64,000 nt of DNA. Origin: JANLYC01 sp963815445 (GTDB lineage: Bacteria; Actinomycetota; Actinomycetes; Propionibacteriales; Nocardioidaceae). The position numbers and the translations under genes are program-made. Where the stretch lies: positions 186,001 through 250,000 of the forward strand of contig CAWFGV010000004.1 of NCBI GenBank assembly GCA_963815445.1. The letters are read 5' to 3'. The notes below the pieces were generated by a model. The model was not told the origin of the DNA. It was given only the letters and a program-made list of their open reading frames with translations, and ran no database searches. Positions 8,111 to 17,597 of the stretch are shown in pieces. Within the stretch, counting starts at the first letter, position 1. The number at the start of each line of letters is the position of its first letter.

Positions 8111-9708
8111 CCGAAGACCTTGATCTCGGCGATCCGGCCCTTGTAGGAGCCAGGCTTCTCCTGCGGAATGCTGGTGAGCCACACCAGGAGGAACCGCGTC
8201 GTGGCCGGTTTGTCGAGGTTGAACGTCGCCTTGGTCCCCGCTCCGCTCAACGTCTGGAGCACCTGGTAGTCGTCCGCCGACCCCGTGGGCGCCGACGTGG
8301 CATCACTGGGTGCAGCACGAAGCTCGAGATCGGTTGGTTGACCCACGAGCCGGACCTCGACCCGGGAGACCCGCTGCGACTTTCCGAGGTCCAGGATCAG
8401 GCCGACCCCGGGTTTGACCGCCGACAGCGGGTCGAAGTACGTCAGCGTCTCCCAGGAGGTGGCGGGGTTTCCGTCGAAGGCCAACGGCACCTCGCCGGGG
8501 TTCTCGTCGCCGGAACCTGCCGGTGGCGGGTCGAAGTCCTGACCGCCGACGATCGCGACGGGCGGTGCGGTGGCAGCCGTCGTGCCCCCGGAGCTGGTCG
8601 GGTTGTCGGACGAGGGCGAGCCGTCGCCGTGCGAGCCGACAAGGTAGGCCAGCAGCATGGCTCCGAGAACGAGGACAGCCACGCTCGACCACAGCACGGT
8701 GCGGCCCAGTGTCGACCGCGGCTCGCGGGGCGGTTCGGCGACGTACGTCGGCTGGTCACCCGTCCAGGGATCGTCATCGTCGCGGGGGAGCAGCGCGGGC
8801 GGAGGTTCGGGAGCTACCTGGGTCGAGGGGTTGGTCGGCGCGGACAGACCGACCGTGCCGATGTTTCCGACCCCGGTGAAGCCCTCCTCCGACAGGATCT
8901 GGCTGAGGCTCTCCTTGACCTCCTCGACCGTCGTGATGGGCTCGCCGTACCGGGGCGGATCACCGAGGATGCGGTCGCAGACGACATCGAGCGTCCGCGG
9001 CACCCCTGCCCGTACCTGTCGTGGGCGCAACAGGCGGCCGTGCTCGGTCGGAGCGGCCTGGAGACCAGCGAGGGGGCCGCCCGGCCACCGCGCCGTGAGG
9101 CAGGCGTACAGCAGCCGTCCGATGTCGGTGGTGTCCTGGCGCTGCGGATCGACGTCCTCAGCGGGGTCGGCGCGCAGCGCAGCGAACGTGCCGAGCCCGA
9201 TCAGCTTGATGCCACTGGACTTCGTGATCACGACGGTGTCGGGAGCAAGTCGGCGGTGCTCGAGCCCCATCCGGTGGGCGTTGGACATGGCGGCAGCGAC
9301 CTCGCGCATCAGCCAGGTCGCCCGGCGCGCGGCCAGTGGTCCGTCGTTGAGCAGCACGTTGAGGGACTGGCCGGTCGCCCACTCGCGCACGATGTAGGTG
9401 AGGTCCCCGTCGTCGACCGCGTCCAGCACCTGCAGGATGCGGGTGTCGGCCACCCTGGACGCCCGCTTCGCCGCGGCGACCAGGTCGGCGGCGTACGGCG
9501 AGCTCGACGGCAGGATCTGCAGGACGACCGATCGGGCCAGGATCTTGTCCCGGGCGCGCCAGGAGTGCGATTCGCCCTCGACGGCGAGCAGGTCCTCGAT
9601 GACGTAGCGATCAGCGAGCACACTGCCGGGTTCGACCAGATGCGCTCCCACGATCCTCCTGCCTCGTCTCGATGTGTCCGGGCTTGGCGCCCGGTCGGTG
9701 CTGTGCAT
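8107..9708 (-). CDS. membrane pseudokinase with C-terminal discoidin-like domain (split MviN partner)
   Basis: 533 residues (GTG at 9714 possible). The N-terminal ~260 residues follow the Ser/Thr kinase fold but lack every catalytic residue: the glycine loop is LLAVEGESHSWRA, the ATP lysine position is Gln (VVLQIL), HRD is HRR (LEHRRLAPDTVV), and DFG is GLG (IKLIGLGTF). A Pro/Asp-rich linker leads to one helix (LWSSVAVLVLGAMLLAYLVG) and an extracellular part resembling a galactose-binding/discoidin domain. In M. tuberculosis the same modules form the C-terminal part of MviN (Rv3910). Here the piece is its own gene, 142 bp after murJ, so it probably scaffolds MurJ through phospho-dependent partners such as FHA proteins. 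Confidence 0.85.
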   Translation of the reverse strand: MHSTDRAPSPDTSRRGRRIVGAHLVEPGSVLADRYVIEDLLAVEGESHSWRARDKILARSVVLQILPSSSPYAADLVAAAKRASRVADTRILQVLDAVDDGDLTYIVREWATGQSLNVLLNDGPLAARRATWLMREVAAAMSNAHRMGLEHRRLAPDTVVITKSSGIKLIGLGTFAALRADPAEDVDPQRQDTTDIGRLLYACLTARWPGGPLAGLQAAPTEHGRLLRPRQVRAGVPRTLDVVCDRILGDPPRYGEPITTVEEVKESLSQILSEEGFTGVGNIGTVGLSAPTNPSTQVAPEPPPALLPRDDDDPWTGDQPTYVAEPPREPRSTLGRTVLWSSVAVLVLGAMLLAYLVGSHGDGSPSSDNPTSSGGTTAATAPPVAIVGGQDFDPPPAGSGDENPGEVPLAFDGNPATSWETLTYFDPLSAVKPGVGLILDLGKSQRVSRVEVRLVGQPTDLELRAAPSDATSAPTGSADDYQVLQTLSGAGTKATFNLDKPATTRFLLVWLTSIPQEKPGSYKGRIAEIKVFG

Positions 9709-9850
9709 GGGCACATGGGCGGATCAGGTCGGATCCGATGTGCCGCCCTGTCTCATGGTATGCGCTTCCGTCGACACCTACCGCGAACTGCGGGCGTGCC
9801 GTCGCGACAGCCTCGCGGGAGCCCCGTCGCTCATCCGGGTCCATGCGACG

Positions 9851-11542
9851 TCAGCCATGCGGAGCGCGTCGACGTCGTGCCACCAGGGCCACGACGCGGG
9901 AGATCTCGGTGATGTGCAAGGTGCGGGCCGCGACCAGATAGACAACGAGTCCAAGAAGGGCGCAGACGACGATGAGCACCAACGAGTCGTCCTTGCTCGC
10001 CACGCTCAGGCCCGCGCGCTGGAGCACGGCCAACGCCGCGGCCGCCACGATGGCCGCCGGGATGGCCGCGCCGGCAACCCTGCCGACGAACGCGAGCAGC
10101 GGACGACGTCCGAGACCGTCCAGTCGGTTCGCCAGCATGCTGAGCGAGACGACCGAGCCCACCGTGTACGACGCGCCGTACGCGACGGCCAGGGCCGGTG
10201 CCACGTGTTGCGGCTCGACCAGCGAGGTGAGACCGATCGCAACCGTGATGTTCGTGACTGAGATCAGACACTGGATGAAGAAGGGCGTCCGGGTGTCCTC
10301 GATCGCGTAGAAACCTCGAAGCACGACGTAGTGGACGCTGAACATGAGCATGCCCGGAGCGAATGCAATCAGGGTGTTGCCCAGTGGCCCGGTGTCGCCG
10401 GTCGAGGCTCCCCAGCTGAAGAGGACGGTCGCGAGGGACGGGCCGAGAATCAGCAGAGCCACTGCAAACGGGACGATGACCGCGAGCACCAGCCGGAGCG
10501 TCGATGCCATCTCGGCGGCGACATCGCCCAACCTGCCGTCTGCGGCGAGCCGTGAGATCAGCGGCATCGTCGCGGTGGCAAGGGAGACCGTCACGATCGA
10601 GTGCGGAACCTGCGTGAACAGGAACGCGTTGGAGTACACCGTGAAGCCGCTCGAGGGCGAGACGCCATCGGTGATGTCGGCGGGACCCGACGTCGCCAGG
10701 TGCACCATCACGTAGAACGCCAGCTGGTTGACGATCACGAACCCGACCGTCCACATGCCGAGTCGCAACGTGTGGCCCAGGCCGGTGCCGCGGAAGTCCA
10801 GTCGTGGCCTGATCGTGAAACCGCTCGCCTTCAGGTACGGAAGCAGGATGAGGGTCTGCAGCACGATCCCGAGGGTCGACCCGAGTCCGAGGAGGAGTTC
10901 CTGCGTGGTCGAGTACCCGCCCGCAGCCGGCTGATCGGAGTACGCCACGAGATAGGTGACGATGAGGCCGATGGACAGGACGTTGTTGGCGATGGGGGCC
11001 CACATCATCGGACCGAAGCGACCGCGAGCATTCAGGATCTGTCCGATCAGTACGAACATCCCGTAGAAGAAGATCTGCGGCAGGCACCACCGTGCGAAGT
11101 CGATGAGCGAGTCACGTTCGGCGGCAAGGGTGGGATCGGTGAAGAACTTGCTGTCGACGACGATACGAAGGAAGAACGGGGCGATCAGGACCAGCACGGC
11201 CGTGACTCCTGCGAGCACGACCGCGCCGAGGGTGATGATCCGGTTGGCGTAGGCGTCGCCGCCGTCGGGGTCGTTCTTGATGGCACGGACGAGCTGCGGA
11301 ACGAGCACGGTGTTGAAGACACCACCGGCGACGAGGATGTAGAGGCTGTTCGGAATCGTGTTCGCGACGTTGAAGGCCTCCGCGTGGACCGCCATGCCGA
11401 TGGCCGCGGCCAGCAACGTGGCCCGGACGAATCCCGTCAGCCGTGAGAACAACGTGCCGACGGCCATGACACCGCTGGCGGAGAGCACGCTGCGACCGGT
11501 CGCCTCAGGTGCCGGCTCCGACGCCGGGGGCGGCGACGTCAC
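9851..11542 (-). CDS. murJ: lipid II flippase MurJ (MviN)
   Basis: 563 residues with ~14 hydrophobic helices of the MOP superfamily. Family signatures: GTLFSRLTGFVRATLLA near residue 30, AEAFNVANTIPN, and the charged loops with RLADGRLGDVAAEM. It moves lipid II across the cytoplasmic membrane for peptidoglycan synthesis. The GTG start at 11542 overlaps the preceding stop (GTGA, 11542-11539), so translation is coupled. It lacks the fused pseudokinase domain seen in mycobacterial MviN; that domain is encoded by the next gene. Confidence 0.93.
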   Translation of the reverse strand: MTSPPPASEPAPEATGRSVLSASGVMAVGTLFSRLTGFVRATLLAAAIGMAVHAEAFNVANTIPNSLYILVAGGVFNTVLVPQLVRAIKNDPDGGDAYANRIITLGAVVLAGVTAVLVLIAPFFLRIVVDSKFFTDPTLAAERDSLIDFARWCLPQIFFYGMFVLIGQILNARGRFGPMMWAPIANNVLSIGLIVTYLVAYSDQPAAGGYSTTQELLLGLGSTLGIVLQTLILLPYLKASGFTIRPRLDFRGTGLGHTLRLGMWTVGFVIVNQLAFYVMVHLATSGPADITDGVSPSSGFTVYSNAFLFTQVPHSIVTVSLATATMPLISRLAADGRLGDVAAEMASTLRLVLAVIVPFAVALLILGPSLATVLFSWGASTGDTGPLGNTLIAFAPGMLMFSVHYVVLRGFYAIEDTRTPFFIQCLISVTNITVAIGLTSLVEPQHVAPALAVAYGASYTVGSVVSLSMLANRLDGLGRRPLLAFVGRVAGAAIPAAIVAAAALAVLQRAGLSVASKDDSLVLIVVCALLGLVVYLVAARTLHITEISRVVALVARRRRAPHG

Positions 11543-13806
11543 GACCGTGTCTCCCCACGAGGTGTGAGGCGGCCGCCCCGGAGCCGCACCACGATGCGGC
11601 GCCCGGCCGCACCGAACAGGATGGCCGCGCCGACGCCCATGACCACCCAGATCGCGACCCCGATCTGCGTCGACCTGACGTCGAAGGTCCAGGGTTTGCC
11701 GACCGGTCGGTGGGTCGATGTGGTCAAGCGCACGCGAACGCCCGTGAGCCCCGACCCGTCGGATCTCGCCGTGGCCTCGATGTCGCGGCGCTGACCGGCG
11801 TCGAGAGTGAGAACGGGGATCGCGTCCACGGTGACGGCTGGGTTCTCTGCGTGGACGATCACTTGCACGGTGACCGGAACGGACAGGCCATTGGTGACAG
11901 TGAGGGGGAAGCGTCCGCTGGCGCTGGAGAGCGCGACGAACGTCGGCCCTGTCACGGTCACCTTCGCGGCATTCTTGACCGACTCCTTGGCAGCGCGCTC
12001 GGTCACGGTGACGCGAGCCACCAGGTCGTCACGCCACAAGGACGTACCCGACGCAGCCAAGGTCTGGTCGTATCGCTGGACGGCGTTGCCCTGGTCGCTG
12101 AGGAGGTCGGTGAACGTACGGCCCTGGTTGCGCAGCTCCTTGATCGCGCTGAGCAGCTCAGTCGGGAGCGGGCTGACCGTCCTGGGCATCACGATCCGTC
12201 CTGGGTACGGCACCGCCGTCTGCTGCGCCGCGCTGGCTGCGGTCTGCGGTGCCACGGTCGGGAATCCGTAGGCCGCGGCCAGCTCTCCGCTCGTCGTCGT
12301 CACCCCCGGGTCCCAGCCGAACGGAACCGCCACCACCGAGGTGGCTCTCGGCTGTCCGTCGAGGGAACGGACCGTGGCCTCCGCCACCAGGTCGCGCAGC
12401 AGCTGCGGGCCGCTGAGGTCGGGCCCGATGATCGTGCCGGCCACGTCAGTTCGCGTGACCAGCGCCGTGACCTGGCCGACGGCGGTGGGGACGAGAACCT
12501 GGGTAGGCGGGTAGGTCGGTCGGGGCTCTCCGCGCAGGGTCGTCAGGCTGCGCTGGGAGATGAATCGCAGCGGAGCCGCGGCCCGGGCGGAGATGGCGAG
12601 CCCGCGCCTGGTGCTGGCGCCGGCGTACGGCCAGCTGGCCACGGTGGCCGTGATGCGCTGCTGGGCGGCGTACCGCTGGCTGGCCCGGACTGCGGCGTCG
12701 ACGACCCCGGGCAGCTGGTGCGCTCCCAGCGCACTTGCGTCGGGACTGCCCCACGGCATGAAGAGCAGGTCCTGATTACGGACGGCGGCATCGAGCTCGG
12801 TGAGCCACCGCTTGGCATCGGCCTGCCCGTTGCCGACTTCACCGGGAAGGCCGTCGGCCACCTGCGACAGACTGCGCACCCGGTAGCCGGCGGCCATGTC
12901 CACCACGGCCTGACGTAACGCTGGGTCGAGGACGACCTCGAGCGTGTTGGGTGGTGCGGTGGCGACGAAGTCGACCAGATTGTGCAGCTGACCACCGATC
13001 GCGATGAGACCGGCGAGGCTGTCGTCGAGGAAGGTGCCGTCGACCTGTCTGCGGATGGGAGCGGCGAGCGGGATCAGCGTGACGACACCCGTGCTGACCA
13101 GCGGGCCGCTGGACGCGTCGGGCAACAAGGGGATGAGTGAGTCGCTCCGGGCGACCGCCGAGCGCGTCCCGTTCCGGTCGGCCGCGATGACGGTGGCGCC
13201 GACATGGTAGACACCCGGATCGCGGCTGATCGGCAGCTTGCCGTAGGGGATCGACAGGGCGTAGCGCGTCATCGTGCCGGGCTTGAGGCGGCCGATCTCG
13301 TCGAAGCGGCCGAAAGCAACGATGCGCGTGCCGAAGTCCCCGGTAACCGTCCTGAACCCGTCCAACGCTGCCCTCGTGGTGGCCGGCTGGCTCTCGATGT
13401 CGAGGTATACCTGGGCGTCTCGCCATGCCTTCGTTCCGCCGTTGGTCACGGTGCCCTTGATCACCAGGTCCTTGTGCGGCGCGAGCGCGGCCGGCTTGAT
13501 CTTGTCCATCGAGACCGCCAGACCCGTCGTGCGCTCCAGCTGGGTGTCTCCGCGATGGACGGAGCCGGCGGTAGCCGACGTCGTTCGCCAGATCTGGTCA
13601 CGTCCCGGCGAGCTCGCGTGCATGCTGACCGCGGCGCTGCGGCTGCCGTGCAGGCTGTCTGACCGGGCCGCCGGCGGAGTACCGAGGGCATCGGCCGAAG
13701 TGACGGGCAGCAGGGCACCCAGCGAGAAGGCAACCCCGGCCGCCGTCGCGAGCCAGCGGCGACCGGCGCGGCGATGGCGGACGCGTCGGGAGTGGGGGAG
13801 GGTCAT
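11539..13806 (-). CDS. DUF6049 family exported protein
   Basis: 755 residues: N-terminal signal peptide (basic RRVRHRRAGRRW then LATAAGVAFSLGALL), a large extracytoplasmic region, and one C-terminal helix (VAIWVVMGVGAAILFGAAG) with a short basic tail inside. No enzymatic motif is recognised. It matches the protein encoded between mutT4/pcnA and mviN in Mycobacterium (Rv3909) and relatives. As first gene of an operon with murJ, the pseudokinase, sigM and its anti-sigma, a role in envelope assembly is likely but unproven. The NUDIX gene often found upstream is absent; the CCA transferase gene is directly divergent. Confidence 0.85.
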   Translation of the reverse strand: MTLPHSRRVRHRRAGRRWLATAAGVAFSLGALLPVTSADALGTPPAARSDSLHGSRSAAVSMHASSPGRDQIWRTTSATAGSVHRGDTQLERTTGLAVSMDKIKPAALAPHKDLVIKGTVTNGGTKAWRDAQVYLDIESQPATTRAALDGFRTVTGDFGTRIVAFGRFDEIGRLKPGTMTRYALSIPYGKLPISRDPGVYHVGATVIAADRNGTRSAVARSDSLIPLLPDASSGPLVSTGVVTLIPLAAPIRRQVDGTFLDDSLAGLIAIGGQLHNLVDFVATAPPNTLEVVLDPALRQAVVDMAAGYRVRSLSQVADGLPGEVGNGQADAKRWLTELDAAVRNQDLLFMPWGSPDASALGAHQLPGVVDAAVRASQRYAAQQRITATVASWPYAGASTRRGLAISARAAAPLRFISQRSLTTLRGEPRPTYPPTQVLVPTAVGQVTALVTRTDVAGTIIGPDLSGPQLLRDLVAEATVRSLDGQPRATSVVAVPFGWDPGVTTTSGELAAAYGFPTVAPQTAASAAQQTAVPYPGRIVMPRTVSPLPTELLSAIKELRNQGRTFTDLLSDQGNAVQRYDQTLAASGTSLWRDDLVARVTVTERAAKESVKNAAKVTVTGPTFVALSSASGRFPLTVTNGLSVPVTVQVIVHAENPAVTVDAIPVLTLDAGQRRDIEATARSDGSGLTGVRVRLTTSTHRPVGKPWTFDVRSTQIGVAIWVVMGVGAAILFGAAGRRIVVRLRGGRLTPRGETRS

Positions 13807-13891
13807 CCCCGGCAGACTTCGCGAGACACGCCGATGACCCAGAGCATGGCCCTGATGCTAACCGGTGCCGCCATGAGGCCTGCTCGCCTCA

Positions 13892-13897
13892 TACAGT
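13892..13897 (+). promoter_or_regulatory. -10 box for cca (leaderless)
   Basis: TACAGT, then 8 nt, then GTG at 13906. The transcript would start at or next to the start codon. The same TACAGTGGGG string precedes nfo. Confidence 0.5.
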
Positions 13898-13905
13898 GGG
13901 GCATC

Positions 13906-15390
13906 GTGTCCGATCCTTCCGCAGGCGGCCCCGCCGCCACTCCGTCGTCCACCACGGCGGCGTCCACCGAGCTGCCGCTGGTGTCCCTGCAGGCACTCGT
14001 GGCGGCTCACCCGGTCGTGGTCCCACTGGCTGAGCGGTTCGTGGCCGCCGGGCACACGCTGGCGCTGGTCGGCGGTCCGGTGCGGGACCTCGTGCTGCGG
14101 CGCAGTGCGAACGACCTGGACTTCACGACGTCGGCGAGCCCGGACGAGATCGAGGCATGCCTACGCGGCTGGACCGACGCCATGTGGGACATGGGGCGTG
14201 ACTTCGGCACGATCGGGGCCCGCATCGGCGACGACGAGCTCGAGATCACCACTTATCGGTCCGACGCCTACGACCCGGCCTCCCGCAAACCCGAGGTCGC
14301 GTTCGGCGACAGCCTCGAGGCGGACCTCGTCCGTCGTGACTTCACCGTGAACGCCATGGCACTGTCGCTCCCGGACGGCCATTTCGTCGACCCGTTCGGT
14401 GGGATGCGTGACCTCGCTGCGGGGATCCTGCGCACACCCAGTACGCCGGAAGAGTCCTTCGGCGACGATCCGTTGCGCATGATGCGCGCGGCCAGGTTCG
14501 TCGCGCAGCTCGGCTTCACCGTCTCGCCCGACATCGTGTCGGCGATGCGCGACATGGCTGGGCGGTTGGAGATCGTGTCCGCCGAACGCGTCAGGGACGA
14601 GCTGGTCAAGCTCGTGCTCGCGCCACAGCCACGGCTGGGGCTGCTGCTGCTGGTGGAGACGGGGCTCGCCGACCTCGTGCTGCCCGAGCTCCCTACCCTG
14701 CGGTCCCTGCGTGATGAGCATCATCGGCACAAGGACGTCTACGAGCACTCGCTCACCGTGCTCGACCAGGCCATCGCCCTGGAGGGCCGCCTCGAGGGCG
14801 GCGGTCCTGATCTGGTCACGCGGCTGGCAGCGCTGCTGCACGACATCGGCAAGCCGCGCACGCGCCGCTTCAGCGATGACGGCACCGTCACGTTCCACCA
14901 CCACGACGTCGTGGGCGCGAAGATGACGGCCAAGCGGTTGCGGGCCCTGCGCTTCTCGGGGGCCGAGATCAACGATGTTGCCCAGCTGGTCGAGCTGCAC
15001 CTGCGGTTTCACGGCTATGGGGGTGGTGAGTGGACCGACTCGGCGGTCCGTCGCTACGTGCGCGACGCCGGTCCCCTTCTCGACCGCCTGCACATCCTTA
15101 CGCGGGCCGACTGCACGACCCGCAACCAGCGCAAGGCGGCCCGGTTGGCCCGCACGTACGACGACCTGGAGCAGCGGATCGAGCGGCTCAACGAGGAAGA
15201 GGAGCTGGCGTCGCTGCGCCCGGATCTCGATGGCCAACAGATCATGGCAACGCTGGACATCGCCCCAGGCCCTGCCGTGGGTGAGGCCTATCGCTTCCTG
15301 CTGGAGCGACGGATGGACGAGGGGCCGCTCGGCGAGGAGCGGGCCCGCCAGGAGCTGCGCGCGTGGTGGGCCGGGCGCTCCACCTCCTGA
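13906..15390 (+). CDS. cca: CCA tRNA nucleotidyltransferase with HD domain
   Basis: 494 residues. Nucleotidyltransferase head LVGGPVRDLVLRR and catalytic DLDFTTSASPDE; RRDFTVNAMALSL; FGDDPLRMMRAARFVAQLGF; then an HD phosphohydrolase module with LLHDIGKPRTRR and HHHDVVG. It adds or repairs the 3' CCA end of tRNA; the HD part can hydrolyse 2',3'-cyclic phosphates. The GTG at 13906 is chosen because a TACAGT box lies 8 nt before it; upstream ATGs at 13834-13873 lack ribosome sites. In M. tuberculosis the same gene is called pcnA. Divergent from the DUF6049-murJ operon. Confidence 0.93.
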   Translation: MSDPSAGGPAATPSSTTAASTELPLVSLQALVAAHPVVVPLAERFVAAGHTLALVGGPVRDLVLRRSANDLDFTTSASPDEIEACLRGWTDAMWDMGRDFGTIGARIGDDELEITTYRSDAYDPASRKPEVAFGDSLEADLVRRDFTVNAMALSLPDGHFVDPFGGMRDLAAGILRTPSTPEESFGDDPLRMMRAARFVAQLGFTVSPDIVSAMRDMAGRLEIVSAERVRDELVKLVLAPQPRLGLLLLVETGLADLVLPELPTLRSLRDEHHRHKDVYEHSLTVLDQAIALEGRLEGGGPDLVTRLAALLHDIGKPRTRRFSDDGTVTFHHHDVVGAKMTAKRLRALRFSGAEINDVAQLVELHLRFHGYGGGEWTDSAVRRYVRDAGPLLDRLHILTRADCTTRNQRKAARLARTYDDLEQRIERLNEEEELASLRPDLDGQQIMATLDIAPGPAVGEAYRFLLERRMDEGPLGEERARQELRAWWAGRSTS

Positions 15391-15405
15391 CGTGTCCTGC
15401 CCGCC

Positions 15406-16719
15406 TCAGTCGGGGACGTCGTCGAGGGCGGCCGTCATCGTCGCCTCCGGACGGCGGACTGCCCCGCTACGCGCGTAGGCGAGCGCCGTCAGGGCATACC
15501 CGGCCGCGATGAGGCCCAGTGCGACGTAGGACTTGCCGCTGGTCGGGACGATGAGGACTCCGACCGCGGCAGCCGCGACGAACACCACGTTGAAGAGAAC
15601 GTCATACAGGGAGAAGACCCGACCGCGGTAGGCGTCCTCGACGGTCGTCTGCACGATCGTGTCGACGCAGATCTTCACGCCCTGGGCGGACAGACCCAGG
15701 ACCAAGGCGGCGGCCAGCAGAGCCGGTTCCGTGTACAGGCCGCCCGGAAACACCTCGACCAGGGCGGCCGCGACCAGCAACACCACGATCCACCGCGGAG
15801 GCGTGATCCGCGCCGACGCGACAGGTGTGAGGACAGCCGCCAGCAGGAAGCCGATCCCCGACACCAGGATCGCGATCGAGAGCCCCGCCAACCCGGCGTC
15901 GGTGTCGGCCGGATCGTTGAAGTAGTTGCGGTAGAGCAGGATCGTCGCGACCGTCGACAGGCCGTAGCAGAAGCGATGCACGGCAATGACGGCCAGCGCC
16001 TGCGCAGCCGCGGGGCGTTCACGCAGGTGGCGCACCCCCGCGACCAGCCCGCTGACGACGTGGCTGAGCTGTTGCCTGACGTCGTTCATCGACGCATCGA
16101 AGGATGGCCCCAGCAGCCGCCTCGGGAGCCGCAACGCCAGCAGCGCGGCCGCCAGGTAGCCGGTGGCCGCGATCAGCACCACGACCGCGTCGACGTTTCC
16201 CGGTGTGAGCCCACGGAACGCCGAAGCGGCCGCCAGACCGAGCATGAAAGCGATCGTGCCGCTGGTGGGCGTGATCGAGTTCGCGAGGACGAGCTCGTCC
16301 CTGGCCACGACGTGTGGCAGCGAGGCCGACAGCCCGGCCAGGAAGAACCGGTTGATGCTGAACGCGATGAGGATCATCACGAACAGCACCGGTCCGTCGA
16401 GATCGGTGGCGATCAGGACCGCGACCGCGAGCACCGGCGCCAGGCGCACTGCGTTGGCGACCAGCAACACCTGGCGTCGACTCCACCGGTCGAGGAAGAC
16501 GCCGACGAACGGACCGAGCAGGCTGAACGGCAGCAGCACGGCGGCGAGGGCCTCGGCGATCGACGCCGCGTCGGGTTGGCGTTCAGGCGAGAAGAGGACA
16601 TATGACGCCAGCGCCACCTGGAACACACCGTCCGACGCCTGGCTGGTGACGCGGACGGCGAACAGCTGACGGAAACGGCGCCGTCGGAGCAGCTGCCGCA
16701 GTGCGGCCGCGAACTGCAT
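15406..16719 (-). CDS. MFS transporter
   Basis: 437 residues, ~12 helices. Opening RRRRFRQLFAVRVTSQASDG and the A-like motif FVGVFLDRWSRRQVLLV are typical of MFS drug or macrolide exporters. The ATG at 16719 shares one base with the stop of the methyltransferase (TGATG), so translation is coupled. Substrate unknown. Its 3' end is 15 bp from the convergent CCA transferase. Confidence 0.85.
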   Translation of the reverse strand: MQFAAALRQLLRRRRFRQLFAVRVTSQASDGVFQVALASYVLFSPERQPDAASIAEALAAVLLPFSLLGPFVGVFLDRWSRRQVLLVANAVRLAPVLAVAVLIATDLDGPVLFVMILIAFSINRFFLAGLSASLPHVVARDELVLANSITPTSGTIAFMLGLAAASAFRGLTPGNVDAVVVLIAATGYLAAALLALRLPRRLLGPSFDASMNDVRQQLSHVVSGLVAGVRHLRERPAAAQALAVIAVHRFCYGLSTVATILLYRNYFNDPADTDAGLAGLSIAILVSGIGFLLAAVLTPVASARITPPRWIVVLLVAAALVEVFPGGLYTEPALLAAALVLGLSAQGVKICVDTIVQTTVEDAYRGRVFSLYDVLFNVVFVAAAAVGVLIVPTSGKSYVALGLIAAGYALTALAYARSGAVRRPEATMTAALDDVPD

Positions 16720-17540
16720 CAGCCTGCCCCGCGGGTAGAGCTCCGGCGCACGACGATGACCACGGCGTCCTCGTCTCCGCGGGTGAGTGTCGCCTCGGCG
16801 GCGAGGCCAGCCGCGGCGGCTATCTCGACGGCTTTCTCGACCTGGCGCAAGGCGACCTGGGTGAGCAGGACACCGGCCGGTGAGAGCCACCCGAGGCAGC
16901 CTGCGCAGACCGCTCGGAGCGGGTCGAGGCCGTCCACGCCGCCGTCGACGGTATGCCGCGGTTCGTGGTCACGGAAGTCGCGTGGCAGCAGGGCGACCTC
17001 GGCACTTGGGACGTAGGGGAGGTGGGCGACCACGACATCGACTCGGTTGCGGAGATCGGACGGCAGGGCGTCGAACCACGAGCCGGTATGCACGGTGAAG
17101 CCGAACCCCTGGGCGTTGCGCTGCGCCCAGCGGACGGCAGCGGGATCGAGGTCGCTCGCATGCACGGCCCAGTCAGGATGCCGCTTCGCCAAGGCTGCCG
17201 CGATCGCGCCGCTGCCGCAGCCGAGGTCCAGCGCCGTCAGGGCGCCACCGTTCGGGCGGACGATGCGGTCGGCCACGTCCACGAGTGCGACGGCCCTGGC
17301 CCGCGGGATGAACACCGGCGGGCCGACGGCCACCGTGACACCCGCGAACTCGGCTGCCCCCACGACATACTCGAGCGGTTCGCCGGCCGCCCGGCGCTGC
17401 ACGGCTCGCTCGCGCGCCGATCCGATCTCGAAGGTGGCGGCGATCAGGTCAGCCTCGCGCTCGGCGAACACACAACCGGCTGCGCGCAGTCGTGTGATGA
17501 GACCGTCGAGGGAGCTCATCGGGTCGCCCCGCCGTGCCAC
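16719..17540 (-). CDS. PrmC-related methyltransferase (putative protein glutamine N5-methyltransferase)
   Basis: 273 residues from GTG 17540 (ATG 17519 possible). N-terminal helical domain with RRAAGEPLEYVVGAAEFAG as in PrmC/HemK; SAM site LDLGCGSGAIAAALAKR; adenine contact ASDLDPAAVRWA. The catalytic NPPY of PrmC is replaced by HLPY (VVAHLPYVPSAEV), although the following element with DGLDPLR is kept. It therefore resembles the PrmC-related subfamily of unknown substrate rather than the release-factor enzyme. A TATACA box 6 nt ahead of the GTG suggests a leaderless message. Coupled to the MFS gene downstream. Confidence 0.8.
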   Translation of the reverse strand: MARRGDPMSSLDGLITRLRAAGCVFAEREADLIAATFEIGSARERAVQRRAAGEPLEYVVGAAEFAGVTVAVGPPVFIPRARAVALVDVADRIVRPNGGALTALDLGCGSGAIAAALAKRHPDWAVHASDLDPAAVRWAQRNAQGFGFTVHTGSWFDALPSDLRNRVDVVVAHLPYVPSAEVALLPRDFRDHEPRHTVDGGVDGLDPLRAVCAGCLGWLSPAGVLLTQVALRQVEKAVEIAAAAGLAAEATLTRGDEDAVVIVVRRSSTRGAG

Positions 17541-17597
17541 GGCCCATGTATAGCATCCTGATCAGAAGAGCTGAGCGGCCCGAGAGACGAGGTGGTC

